Positions 8,096 to 15,985 of a DNA stretch of 64,000 nt are shown here, piece by piece. The stretch is from assembly GCF_031010175.1 (NCBI RefSeq), contig NZ_JAUAMB010000026.1, positions 1-64,000 of the forward strand, read 5' to 3'. Origin of the DNA: Halomonas sp. SpR1. GTDB lineage: Bacteria; Pseudomonadota; Gammaproteobacteria; Pseudomonadales; Halomonadaceae. A program made the position numbers and the translations under genes. The notes beneath the pieces were generated by a model. It saw only the letters and a list, made by a program, of their open reading frames with translations, was not told the origin of the DNA and did no database searches. The stretch's first letter is position 1; every line of letters starts with the position of its first letter.

Positions 8096-8559
8096 TGACT
8101 ACTCAATTTAAACGATTGCAAATGGAGGCGGAATCGCCCGGAACGCAGGAAAACAGGTGTGTCGGAAACTAGGCGTCGGGATGCTGCATGTAGCATTAAC
8201 AGGCTGGGGCGGCAAAGAGCAGGTTCGCACGTCCAGACGTTGTATTTAGTAGGACAACGAATTGGTCGCACTGAATGGCTCGCTATGGCATGCCGAGGCT
8301 TGCTAATTCGACACTCTCATATGGCTCCTAGCCCACAAAGTCGCCAACTTGGTAATAGGCCTCAATCCAGCCTAAGCAATTGCATTGCTTTCTTAACAGA
8401 TATTTATTCATGTCTGCTGCTTGATACCTGCCGTTATTTATATACCTCGATATAATTCGATTTAATCGAATACAACTCGGAAAACGTTGCGCTTTTGCTT
8501 CTAGGAAAGCGCCGTAGAATAGCTCCCATTCCTTCCCCTTAATGATTTTGGAGCTTTCA
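8096..8559. other. Gene-free right edge of the defence island
   Basis: About 460 bases without a supported gene. A 98-codon frame at 8159-8455 has no recognisable features or ribosome site. The composition turns AT-rich toward 8390-8480, which should hold the azoR promoter. No tRNA, integrase or clear direct repeat marks an attachment site, so the island boundary cannot be placed exactly. Confidence 0.4.
8455..8471. promoter_or_regulatory. Palindromic operator candidate upstream of azoR
   Basis: ATTCGAT-TTA-ATCGAAT is a perfect 7-base inverted repeat with a 3-base centre, lying about 90 bases before the azoR ATG in an AT-rich promoter region. Its shape fits a dimeric repressor site. The regulator is not in the window. 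Confidence 0.4.
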
Positions 8560-9168
8560 ATGACAACTCGTGCCCTGGTGATTACTTCATCTATTCTGGC
8601 TGATAATGGCCAATCCAATGCGTTGGCGAATCGCTTTATTGAACAGGCTAAAGCCCGTAACGATATCGAGGTCACCCAGCGTGATGTCGTCAAGAACGCA
8701 CTCCCCCACTTGGATATTAGCGAACTAGGTGCTTGGCAAGTAGTGGCCGCTGAGCGTACTGCTGAGCAGCAGGTTTTAGCCGCTCGCTCGGATGGCCTGT
8801 TGGCTGAGCTGCATGCTAATGATGTACTGGTGATTGCGGTGCCGATGTATAACCTGGGCGTTCCTTCGCAGCTCAAGGCCTGGTTTGACCGAGTACTGCG
8901 TGCCGGTGAAACCTTCCGCTATACCGAAAATGGCCCTCAAGGCTTGGTGGAGGGCAAGCGGGCAATTATTCTGGCCGCCCGTGGCGGCATGTATGCCGGT
9001 ACCGAGATGGATAGCCAGACGCCACATCTTAAAAGCATGCTAGGCTTGATGGGCATTACCGATGTAGACGTGGTTTACGCAGAAGGTCTGAACATGGGGG
9101 ATCAGCATCGCGCAGCTGCCCTTAAAGAAGCTTTCCAAGCTATCGATCAATTGGTTGAGGGGTTTTAA
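8560..9168 (+). CDS. azoR: FMN-dependent NADH-azoreductase
   Basis: A 202-residue flavodoxin-fold reductase that uses NADH and FMN to reduce azo compounds and quinones in the cytoplasm. It shows the family opening LVITSSILADNGQSNALA (phosphate loop for FMN), PMYNLGVPSQLKAWFDRV around residue 97, TFRYTENGPQGL and AARGGMYAG at the second FMN contact. The ATG at 8560 is preceded by GGAG at a six-base spacing; an in-frame ATG six codons earlier lacks a site. It stands alone, with a palindrome upstream that may be its operator. Length and motifs match E. coli AzoR closely. Confidence 0.93.
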   Translation: MTTRALVITSSILADNGQSNALANRFIEQAKARNDIEVTQRDVVKNALPHLDISELGAWQVVAAERTAEQQVLAARSDGLLAELHANDVLVIAVPMYNLGVPSQLKAWFDRVLRAGETFRYTENGPQGLVEGKRAIILAARGGMYAGTEMDSQTPHLKSMLGLMGITDVDVVYAEGLNMGDQHRAAALKEAFQAIDQLVEGF

Positions 9169-9219
9169 GCACGCTCATAAGCGCCCTCAAGGAATAGTTT
9201 AAGGAATAAGGATAATCAC

Positions 9220-9519
9220 ATGGCCCGGCCGGAGTTACTCGAACAGATCTACACCATTGTCGATCAGATTCCGCCGGGGCGTGTGACCACCTATGGTCGC
9301 ATTGCCGCGATGACCGAAGGCGCCACGCCGCGCATGGTGGGTTCAGCGATGCGCCACCTGCCGGATGGCCATCAGTTGCCCTGGCATCGCGTCATTGCAT
9401 CCTCTTTGAAGCTTGCCGATCATGGCGGTGCTGAACGCCAACACCGCAAACTGCGTGATGAAGGCGTGCTGTTCGATGCCAAAGGCCGCGTGCCAGCGCA
9501 CCTCGTTTGGCCTGATTGA
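9220..9519 (+). CDS. Alkyltransferase-like (ATL) DNA repair protein, MGMT family
   Basis: A 99-residue homologue of the DNA-binding half of O6-methylguanine methyltransferase. It keeps the helix-turn-helix (RVTTYGRIAAM), the arginine finger region (GSAMRHLP) and the active-site surround PWHRVI. The alkyl-accepting cysteine of PCHRV is replaced by tryptophan, as in E. coli YbaZ and yeast Atl1. Such proteins bind alkylated guanine and flag it for nucleotide excision repair instead of repairing it directly. It is followed by a strong shared terminator. Confidence 0.9.
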   Translation: MARPELLEQIYTIVDQIPPGRVTTYGRIAAMTEGATPRMVGSAMRHLPDGHQLPWHRVIASSLKLADHGGAERQHRKLRDEGVLFDAKGRVPAHLVWPD

Positions 9520-9546
9520 ACCCTATAAGGCAGCTTTAGAAACAGC

Positions 9547-9572
9547 AACGCCGCCCAAATTGGGCGGCGTTA
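9547..9572. terminator. Bidirectional intrinsic terminator
   Basis: AACGCCGCCCA-AAT-TGGGCGGCGTT forms an 11-base-pair stem with a 3-base loop. It sits between the ATL gene (plus) and the GNAT-nitrilase gene (minus), so it can end both transcripts. Confidence 0.8.
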
Positions 9573-9588
9573 TCGTATATTTAACACC

Positions 9589-11157
9589 TCACTCTTCGAG
9601 ATTCGCGCCCGACTTCCACGACCAGTCGCGCCAGCGCAGATCGAATAGATCCTTGCGGCGGTCTTTAAGGTTGGTCACCGAGCCTTCGGCACGCACCACC
9701 GTCAGGCGGGTTAGATCCAGATCCGAGAAAAAGATCATCTCGGTGTTGGGCGTGGTTTCTGCCAGTACCGCATCGTGAGGGAACGCGAAGTCAGAGGGCG
9801 AGAACACCGCTGATTGGGCATACTGGATATCCAGGTTTTCAATCGAGGGCAGGTTGCCGACGCTGCCGCAGAGCACCACGTAGCACTCGTTCTCTATTGC
9901 TCGCGCCTGGCTGCAGTGGCGTACCCGCAGGTAACCGTTTTTGGTGTCGGTCCAGAAGGGCACGAACAGAATGTCCATATCCTGGTCGGCCAGTAGGCGG
10001 CCAAGTTCCGGGAACTCCACATCGTAGCAGATCAAAATGCCCACGCGGCCTGCGTCGGTATCAAACACCTGTAGCTCGTCGCCGCCCTCAATTACCCAGT
10101 CGCGGCGCTCTTGGGGGGTAATGTGCAGCTTGGCCTGGCGCTCAACGCTGCCGTCGCGGTGGAACAGGTAGGCGATGTTGTAGAGCCGGTCATCGTCGCC
10201 CACCTCAATCATCGAGCCGCCGACAATATTGATATTGTAGGAGACTGCCATGCGCGACAGCTCAGACTTAAAGCGCTCGGTGAAACCGGCCAAAAAGCGA
10301 ATTGCGCCCATTTGATCCTGCTGGGCAGCTCGGTCTTGCAGGCCCATCAACGGTGCGTTAAACAGCTCCGGGAAAACGGCAAAATCACTTTGATAGTCGG
10401 AGAGCGCGTCGACGAAGTACTCGATCTGCTGTAGTGCTGCTTCCACCGAGGAGAACTCGCGCATCTGCCACTGCACCGCGCCTACCCGCACCTGGGTCGG
10501 TTTGTTGTCGAGCACGCTGGCCGCTGGCTCAAATAGAATGTTATTCCACTCAAGCAAGGTGGCGTAACCGCGGGACTGCTCATCTTCCGGCAGGTATTTG
10601 CGCAGTAGGCGCTTTACCTGGAAGTCATTGGCCTGCTGGAAAGACAGAATCGGATCATAGATCTCTTTGCGGGAGACTTTATCAATGTATTGCGCCGGGG
10701 TGAGTTCATCAGCGTGCTGGTGGTACTCAGGGATACGCCCACCGGCAAGAATTGCCCGCAGGTTCATGGAGCGGCACAGCTCTTTACGCGCTTCGTAAAG
10801 ACGGCGGCCCAGGCGATAGCCCCGGTAATCCGGGTGAATCAGCACATCCAGCCCGTACATGGCATCGCCATCTTCATCATTGAGGATGATTTCGCGATGG
10901 CCGATCAGATCGTCGTACTTATGCGGGTTGGAGAATTCGTCGTAATCCACCTGCACGGTGAGCGCCACGCCCACCAGAAGTCCGTCGTCTTCAATGGCGA
11001 TTTGGCCGTCGGGGAATTCCTGAATCAATTTGTCGATGGTGTGCTTCGGCCATGACCCGCCGATATCGTGATAGACGGCGTCCATCAATGCCTTGAGCTG
11101 ATCGTAGTCATCGCTCATCAGGTTGCGTAGATTAAGATGCAGTTCTTCCAGGGACAT
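9589..11157 (-). CDS. Bifunctional GNAT acetyltransferase / nitrilase-family amidohydrolase
   Basis: A 522-residue fusion. Residues about 10-165 are a GNAT domain, with the acetyl-CoA loop in HPDYRGYRLGRRLYEARKEL. Residues about 220-510 are a carbon-nitrogen hydrolase with the catalytic triad visible: Glu in FAVFPELFNAP, Lys in AKLHITPQER and Cys in VGILICYDVEFPELG. This two-domain arrangement is a known bacterial family whose substrate is not established; an amide-cleaving or acyl-transfer role on a small molecule is likely. It is transcribed toward the shared terminator at 9547. The start at 11157 has only a weak ribosome site (AAAG). Confidence 0.88.
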   Translation of the reverse strand: MSLEELHLNLRNLMSDDYDQLKALMDAVYHDIGGSWPKHTIDKLIQEFPDGQIAIEDDGLLVGVALTVQVDYDEFSNPHKYDDLIGHREIILNDEDGDAMYGLDVLIHPDYRGYRLGRRLYEARKELCRSMNLRAILAGGRIPEYHQHADELTPAQYIDKVSRKEIYDPILSFQQANDFQVKRLLRKYLPEDEQSRGYATLLEWNNILFEPAASVLDNKPTQVRVGAVQWQMREFSSVEAALQQIEYFVDALSDYQSDFAVFPELFNAPLMGLQDRAAQQDQMGAIRFLAGFTERFKSELSRMAVSYNINIVGGSMIEVGDDDRLYNIAYLFHRDGSVERQAKLHITPQERRDWVIEGGDELQVFDTDAGRVGILICYDVEFPELGRLLADQDMDILFVPFWTDTKNGYLRVRHCSQARAIENECYVVLCGSVGNLPSIENLDIQYAQSAVFSPSDFAFPHDAVLAETTPNTEMIFFSDLDLTRLTVVRAEGSVTNLKDRRKDLFDLRWRDWSWKSGANLEE

Positions 11158-11202
11158 ATCAGGGCTTTCCAGCGTTAGAAATCGACGGCCATTCTAGCAT
11201 TA

Positions 11203-12114
11203 TCAGACGCTGCTCGGCTTATCCGAGGTTAAACTCCGTGTTAACGGGCGTGTCAGCGTTTGCGCCATGATCACCCCGGCCAGAATCAGCAGCCCACCGG
11301 TAATGTGGAACCCCGCCACTTGTTCTCCTAAGAAGACCATCGCAATCAGCGCGCTAAATAGCGGCATTAAGTTGATGAAAATGCTCGATTGATTGGCGCC
11401 GATCTGGCGAACTGCGCGCATCCATAAAAAGGTGGTGATGATCGAGGCGGGAATGCCCGCATAAACAATGAGTCCGATGTTCTGGCTATCAATGGGGGTC
11501 ATTGGCCCCATCAAATAGGGGGGAAGCAAGAACAGCACCGCAAAACAGACTTGGGCGTAGAGCATCACCCAGGGCGGTAGATTCATCGACCAGCGCTTGA
11601 GCATTACGCCATACAGCGCATAGCAGGTAGCCGCCACGACCATTAGCGCATCGCCAAAGGCGACCTGTAATTGCACCAAAGAGAACGGATTGCCGCGCCC
11701 CAGCAGCACGGTAACGCCTACGAAGGCCAGCACGCCGCCTAAAACGCCACCTAATGACGGCGGCTCACGAAGAATCAGCGCACTGAGCAGCACTGTTAAC
11801 AACGGTACCATGGCGGCGAGAATGCCCATGTTGGTAGCGGTCGTGGTTTCTGCCGCCACATAGGCCAGCCCTTGCCACAGGCCCATGCCGAGCAAGCCCA
11901 ATAGCGCGAGTTTAGGCCACTGGCGGTGGATTTCGTTGCGGTGGCGTAACACCGCAGGCAGCACAAAGGGGGTCATCACCGCCAGGGCGAGCAGCCAGCG
12001 TAGAAAAGCGATGCTGCTTGGCGCAATGGCACCTACGCTAAGCTGATTAATGGTCATATTGCCCGACCAGATCAGTACGGTAGCGAGCGGTGGCAGAAAG
12101 TAAATCAAGGGCAT
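11203..12114 (-). CDS. EamA/DMT-family metabolite exporter
   Basis: A 303-residue inner-membrane protein with about ten hydrophobic helices arranged as two EamA repeats. The first opens with FLPPLATVLIWSGNM and the second with YALYGVMLKRW. DMT transporters of this type export amino acids, nucleotides or other metabolites; the substrate cannot be read from the sequence. The start has AAGGA nine bases upstream. It is divergent from fadH across about 200 bases that contain a four-copy 15-base tandem repeat. Confidence 0.85.
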   Translation of the reverse strand: MPLIYFLPPLATVLIWSGNMTINQLSVGAIAPSSIAFLRWLLALAVMTPFVLPAVLRHRNEIHRQWPKLALLGLLGMGLWQGLAYVAAETTTATNMGILAAMVPLLTVLLSALILREPPSLGGVLGGVLAFVGVTVLLGRGNPFSLVQLQVAFGDALMVVAATCYALYGVMLKRWSMNLPPWVMLYAQVCFAVLFLLPPYLMGPMTPIDSQNIGLIVYAGIPASIITTFLWMRAVRQIGANQSSIFINLMPLFSALIAMVFLGEQVAGFHITGGLLILAGVIMAQTLTRPLTRSLTSDKPSSV

Positions 12115-12183
12115 AGCTACAGTTCCTTATCGTTAGCCGGGTAATGTGACGCGGATTCGCGCTCCGGGCAAGCGGTTGGCCCC

Positions 12184-12243
12184 AGTATCTAGAAACTAAG
12201 CATCTAGAAACCAAGTATCGAGAGACCAAGTATCAAGGGGCTA
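12184..12243. repeat. Four tandem copies of a 15-bp repeat
   Basis: Four consecutive 15-base units (starting 12184, 12199, 12214, 12229) follow the pattern AGTATCTAGAAACTA with one to several changes each. They lie between the divergent EamA and fadH genes. They could be a tandem operator or a neutral minisatellite. Confidence 0.7.
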
Positions 12244-12318
12244 TACGTGGTGTCCAGGATGTCATACGCTTGTTTGAATCTGTTTTATAATGACGCTAAT
12301 AAGATAAAGGAGACCGTG

Positions 12319-14340
12319 ATGAGCCAAACGCCTGCGTACCCGAATTTGTTTCGTCCTCTGACCATCGGCCATTTAACCCTGCCCAACCGCGTACTGATGG
12401 GCTCAATGCATACCAACCTGGAAGAGGCACCCAATGGCTTTGAACGCTTAGCCGCCTTTTATGCCGAGCGGGCGCGGGAGGGGGTAAGCCTAATCGTCAC
12501 TGGCGGTATTGCGCCTAATCCAGAGGGCGCGGTGTTCCAGGGCGCCAACGCGCTTGTTGATGAAGCGCAGTTGCCGGAACACCGAGTGGTGGTTGACGCG
12601 GTGCATGCAGAGGGCGGTCACCTATGCATGCAGATTCTTCACGCCGGGCGTTACGCCTACTCGCCGGATCTGGTAGCACCTTCGGCTATTCAGGCGCCGA
12701 TCAACCCCTTTATGCCCCGTGCGCTAGCTAGCGATGAGGTTGAGCAGCAAATTGCTGACTATGTGCGCTGTGCCAAGCTTGCTCAACAGGCGGGTTACGA
12801 TGGTGTTGAAATCATGGGGTCAGAAGGTTACCTGATCAACCAGTTTATCTGCCAGCGTACCAACCAGCGCGACGATGAGTGGGGCGGGGCGTTTGAGAAC
12901 CGTATGCGCTTTGCGGTCGAGATTGTGCGTCGGGTTCGAGCGGCAGTGGGCGACCGTTTTGTGATTATCTTCCGCCTCTCGATGATTGATCTGGTGGAAG
13001 AGGGCAGCACCTGGGAAGAGGTCGTTACGCTGGGGAAAGCGGTCGAAGCTGCCGGGGCCAATGTGATCAATACCGGTATTGGCTGGCACGAAGCGCGGGT
13101 GCCCACCATTGTCACCAGCGTGCCACGCGCTGCCTTTACTGAAGTGACTCACCGTATTAAATCGGCACTCTCAATCCCGCTCATCACAACCAACCGCATC
13201 AATATGCCTGAGGTAGCTGAGCGTGTACTGGCAGCAGGCCATGCGGATATGGTCTCCATGGCGCGGCCTTTCCTGGCCGATCCCGCCTGGGTAAGCAAAG
13301 CTGAACAAGGCCTGGCGGACGAGATCAACACCTGTATCGCCTGTAACCAGGCCTGCCTGGATCACACCTTTGCTGGAAAGTTAACCTCTTGTTTGGTTAA
13401 TCCCCGTGCCTGCCATGAAACCGAACTGACCATTGAGCCTACACAAACGCCCAAACGGGTGGCCGTAGTGGGCGGGGGCCCGGCGGGGCTGGCAACGGCG
13501 GTGACAGCCGCAAGCCGCGGGCATCGCGTGGTCTTGTTTGAACAGCGCAGTGAACTTGGCGGGCAGTTTAACTATGCGCGTAAGATCCCCGGCAAAGAGG
13601 AGTTTAACGAAACCCTACGCTACTACCGGGTGATGCTGGAGAAATATGCGGTTGAGGTGCGCTTGAATACCACCGCCACTGCAGAAGTGCTTGCCGATTT
13701 CGATGAGGTAGTGATGGCCACCGGCGTTCAGCCCCGGGAGCTAAGCCTGCCCGGTCACGATCATAACAAGGTGCTGAGCTACGCTGAGGCGATCGAATCC
13801 CCTGAGCGGGTTGGCCGTAAAGTGGCAGTGATCGGCGCGGGGGGCATCGGTTTTGATGTGTCTGAATTGCTGGCGCACCAAGGACACCCGGCATTGGATA
13901 TCGCCGATTGGTGCGACGAGTGGGGCGTGGATTTAGCGGTGGACGAACGGGGTGGACTAAAAGCGCCGACGCCGCCCGTGGTGCCCCGCGAGATTGTTAT
14001 GCTCCAGCGTAAAACCTCCAAGCCGGGTAAAAATTTGGGTAAAACGACTGGCTGGGTGCACCGCGCATCGCTTAAGCAGCGGGGGGTGAAAACCCTTACC
14101 GGCTGCGAATACCTCAAAATCGACGACGAGGGGCTGCACATTCGCCGCGACGGCGTCGAGCAAGTGCTAGACGTTGACAGCATTGTCGTGTGCGCCGGGC
14201 AGGAGTCGGTGCGTGATCTGCTGGCGCCGCTGGAACGTGCAGGAACAGCGGTACATATTATTGGCGGCGCGGATGAAGCCAGCGAATTGGATGCCAAGCG
14301 CGCGATTGAACAAGGCACTCGATTGGCCGCTGGCCTGTAG
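12319..14340 (+). CDS. fadH: NADPH-dependent 2,4-dienoyl-CoA reductase
   Basis: A 673-residue flavoenzyme that reduces 2,4-dienoyl-CoA during beta-oxidation of unsaturated fatty acids. The N-terminal old-yellow-enzyme barrel binds FMN and carries catalytic candidates in GSEGYLINQF (Tyr) and IGWHEARVP (His). The 4Fe-4S cysteines are in CIACNQACLD and SCLVNPRAC. The C-terminal half holds two dinucleotide folds, VAVVGGGPAGLATA and VAVIGAGGIGFDVSELL. Length matches E. coli FadH (672). The ATG at 12319 has AAAGGAG upstream; the frame is open 24 codons earlier without a ribosome site. Confidence 0.95.
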   Translation: MSQTPAYPNLFRPLTIGHLTLPNRVLMGSMHTNLEEAPNGFERLAAFYAERAREGVSLIVTGGIAPNPEGAVFQGANALVDEAQLPEHRVVVDAVHAEGGHLCMQILHAGRYAYSPDLVAPSAIQAPINPFMPRALASDEVEQQIADYVRCAKLAQQAGYDGVEIMGSEGYLINQFICQRTNQRDDEWGGAFENRMRFAVEIVRRVRAAVGDRFVIIFRLSMIDLVEEGSTWEEVVTLGKAVEAAGANVINTGIGWHEARVPTIVTSVPRAAFTEVTHRIKSALSIPLITTNRINMPEVAERVLAAGHADMVSMARPFLADPAWVSKAEQGLADEINTCIACNQACLDHTFAGKLTSCLVNPRACHETELTIEPTQTPKRVAVVGGGPAGLATAVTAASRGHRVVLFEQRSELGGQFNYARKIPGKEEFNETLRYYRVMLEKYAVEVRLNTTATAEVLADFDEVVMATGVQPRELSLPGHDHNKVLSYAEAIESPERVGRKVAVIGAGGIGFDVSELLAHQGHPALDIADWCDEWGVDLAVDERGGLKAPTPPVVPREIVMLQRKTSKPGKNLGKTTGWVHRASLKQRGVKTLTGCEYLKIDDEGLHIRRDGVEQVLDVDSIVVCAGQESVRDLLAPLERAGTAVHIIGGADEASELDAKRAIEQGTRLAAGL

Positions 14341-14645
14341 GCTGGTTAGAGTAAATTTTATAAACGCCCATTCACTAGGTGTGAGGGCAGGTTGAAGCGA
14401 GGGTCTTTCGCCATGGATGGCGAAAGTAGCGTCCATGGATGGATTTACAGCGCCCTCGCGGAAACCTGTCCTCGTCACCGGTGCGTCATGAGATAGTTCT
14501 GTGCAGGAACGTTGAGCAGGTGACGTTAGCCCATAAATGGCGATAGACTAAATGACTAATCTAGCTATTAAGCATAGTTAGATATTTAAGGGGCGAGTGG
14601 CACCCAGCTCGCGCCGTTCGATCGCCAGATAAAAGGACTATCGCC
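14341..14645. other. Intergenic region between fadH and ltaE
   Basis: About 305 bases without a gene. It contains a nested hairpin element (14397-14459) near the fadH end. The AT-rich part around 14540-14600 (AATGACTAATCTAGCTATTAAGC) is the probable ltaE promoter region, though no clear -35/-10 pair was assigned. Confidence 0.4.
14397..14459. repeat. Nested hairpin intergenic element
   Basis: The outer arms GCGAGGG (14397-14403) and CCCTCGC (14453-14459) pair, and enclose a second perfect hairpin CTTTCGCCA-TGGA-TGGCGAAAG (14405-14426). The compact two-level structure and short ATGGATGG repeats suggest a REP-like dispersed element or the 3' structure of the fadH transcript. Copy number elsewhere in the genome cannot be seen from here. 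Confidence 0.5.
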
Positions 14646-15692
14646 ATGACCTCGGAGTGTAGCCCGCGATTTTTAGCCAGTGATAACACCTCCGGTATCT
14701 GTCCGGAGGCGATGGAATACTTGTTGGAAGCCAATCGTTGCGATGACTTGGCTTACGGTAACGATCTCTGGACCGCCCGTGCCGCGGATCGCTTCCGCGA
14801 GATGTTCGACTACGACTGCGATGTCTTCTTTGTTTTCAACGGCACCGCCGCCAACTCACTGGCGCTTTCCGCCATGGGACGCAGCTACCACAGCGTTATT
14901 TGCCACGAGCTGGCGCATATCGAAACCGACGAGTGCGGTGGCCCGGAGTTCTTCTCTAACGGTGCGAAGCTACTCACCTCGCCAGGGGCCAACGGCAAGC
15001 TGACGCCGGAAGGCATTGAGGCGCTGGTCACCAAGCGCAGTGATATCCACTACCCCAAACCTAAAGTCGTATCGCTCACCCAAGCCACCGAAGTAGGCAC
15101 GCTCTACTCCCGGGAAGAGCTCATGGCGATTCGCGCCATTGCCGATAAGCATGATCTGCGTCTGCATATGGACGGGGCTCGCTTTGCCAACGCCTGTGCC
15201 AGCCTAAACGCGTCACCGGCTGAACTCACTTGGCAAGTAGGGGTGGATGCACTGTGTTTTTCGGGTACCAAAAACGGCTTAGCATTTGGCGAAGCGATTC
15301 TGTTTTTTAACCGGGAACTGGCTGAAGATTTCTCTTATCGTTGCAAGCAGGCAGGGCAGTTGGCCTCCAAAATGCGTTTTGTCTCAGCCCCCTGGTTAGG
15401 ACTATTAGAGAGCGGCGCCTGGCTAACCAACGCCCAGCATGCCAATGAGATGGCCCGCTACCTATCGGAAGGGCTGCAAGCGCTGCCTGGCGTATCGCTG
15501 ATGTTCCCTACCCAAGCCAATAGCGTGTTCGTTGAGTTGCCACCCTCAGCCATAGAAGCGTTGAAAGCCAAAGGCTGGACCTTCTATACCTTTATTGGTG
15601 CAGGCGGTGCCCGTTTTGTATGTGCTTGGAACACCACCGTTGAATTGCTAGACGAGCTGTTGGCCGATATTCGCGCAGTGCTCGAGCTTTAA
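14646..15692 (+). CDS. ltaE: Low-specificity L-threonine aldolase
   Basis: A 348-residue fold-type I PLP enzyme that splits threonine or allo-threonine to glycine and acetaldehyde. It shows FNGTAANSLAL near residue 64, the active-site His in CHELAHIETDE, the PLP-contacting HMDGARFANA and the Schiff-base lysine in CFSGTKNGLAFGEA (about residue 205). The ATG has AAAAGGA upstream. It stands alone, with a hairpin terminator after it. Confidence 0.93.
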   Translation: MTSECSPRFLASDNTSGICPEAMEYLLEANRCDDLAYGNDLWTARAADRFREMFDYDCDVFFVFNGTAANSLALSAMGRSYHSVICHELAHIETDECGGPEFFSNGAKLLTSPGANGKLTPEGIEALVTKRSDIHYPKPKVVSLTQATEVGTLYSREELMAIRAIADKHDLRLHMDGARFANACASLNASPAELTWQVGVDALCFSGTKNGLAFGEAILFFNRELAEDFSYRCKQAGQLASKMRFVSAPWLGLLESGAWLTNAQHANEMARYLSEGLQALPGVSLMFPTQANSVFVELPPSAIEALKAKGWTFYTFIGAGGARFVCAWNTTVELLDELLADIRAVLEL

Positions 15693-15743
15693 AGCAGACA
15701 GTTACCCTCTTTATTGCCGCTGTTTGCCACCTTCGACCTAGCG

Positions 15744-15770
15744 ACGCCGCTGCCAATGGTAGCGGCGTTG
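15744..15770 (+). terminator. Hairpin terminator after ltaE
   Basis: ACGCCGCTGCC-AAT-GGTAGCGGCGT pairs over 11 bases with one mismatch. The T-tract behind it is weak, so termination may be partial. Confidence 0.5.
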
Positions 15771-15985
15771 CTGGTTGAGTGCTTTGCGTTTATTGATGGC
15801 GCCTGAACTAACGCAACTATTCGTCGGAATAATTCTCTTATCTATATCGCTGTAGCGTTGAAGGTTTTAGTCATCACTTTTTGCTAATGCTGACTACGCT
15901 AAAAAAGCGACACCTCGTTTGGCACACCGTTGCGAAACACTTGGCTTTACGGTGACTGCCTGGGGATGGGCCACAGGAGAGTTCC

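Noticed and set aside
8159..8455. 98-codon open frame after the helicase gene.
   Set aside because: No ribosome site, no recognisable motif and irregular composition; treated as intergenic.
8328..8876. 182-codon minus-strand frame covering the azoR start.
   Set aside because: It is antisense to the well-supported azoR gene and has no recognisable protein features.
9220..9519. Active O6-methylguanine methyltransferase.
   Set aside because: The alkyl-accepting Cys is Trp (PWHRV), so it is an alkyltransferase-like protein and not a repair methyltransferase.
13779..14318. 179-codon minus-strand frame inside fadH.
   Set aside because: Antisense shadow of a conserved dinucleotide-binding domain; serine- and proline-rich low-information sequence typical of shadows.
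15920..15933. Sigma-54-like promoter (TGGCAC-ACCG-TTGC) about 50 bases before yeaG.
   Set aside because: E. coli yeaG is sigma-54 dependent, which made it tempting, but here GG and GC are separated by nine bases instead of the required ten. Not annotated.
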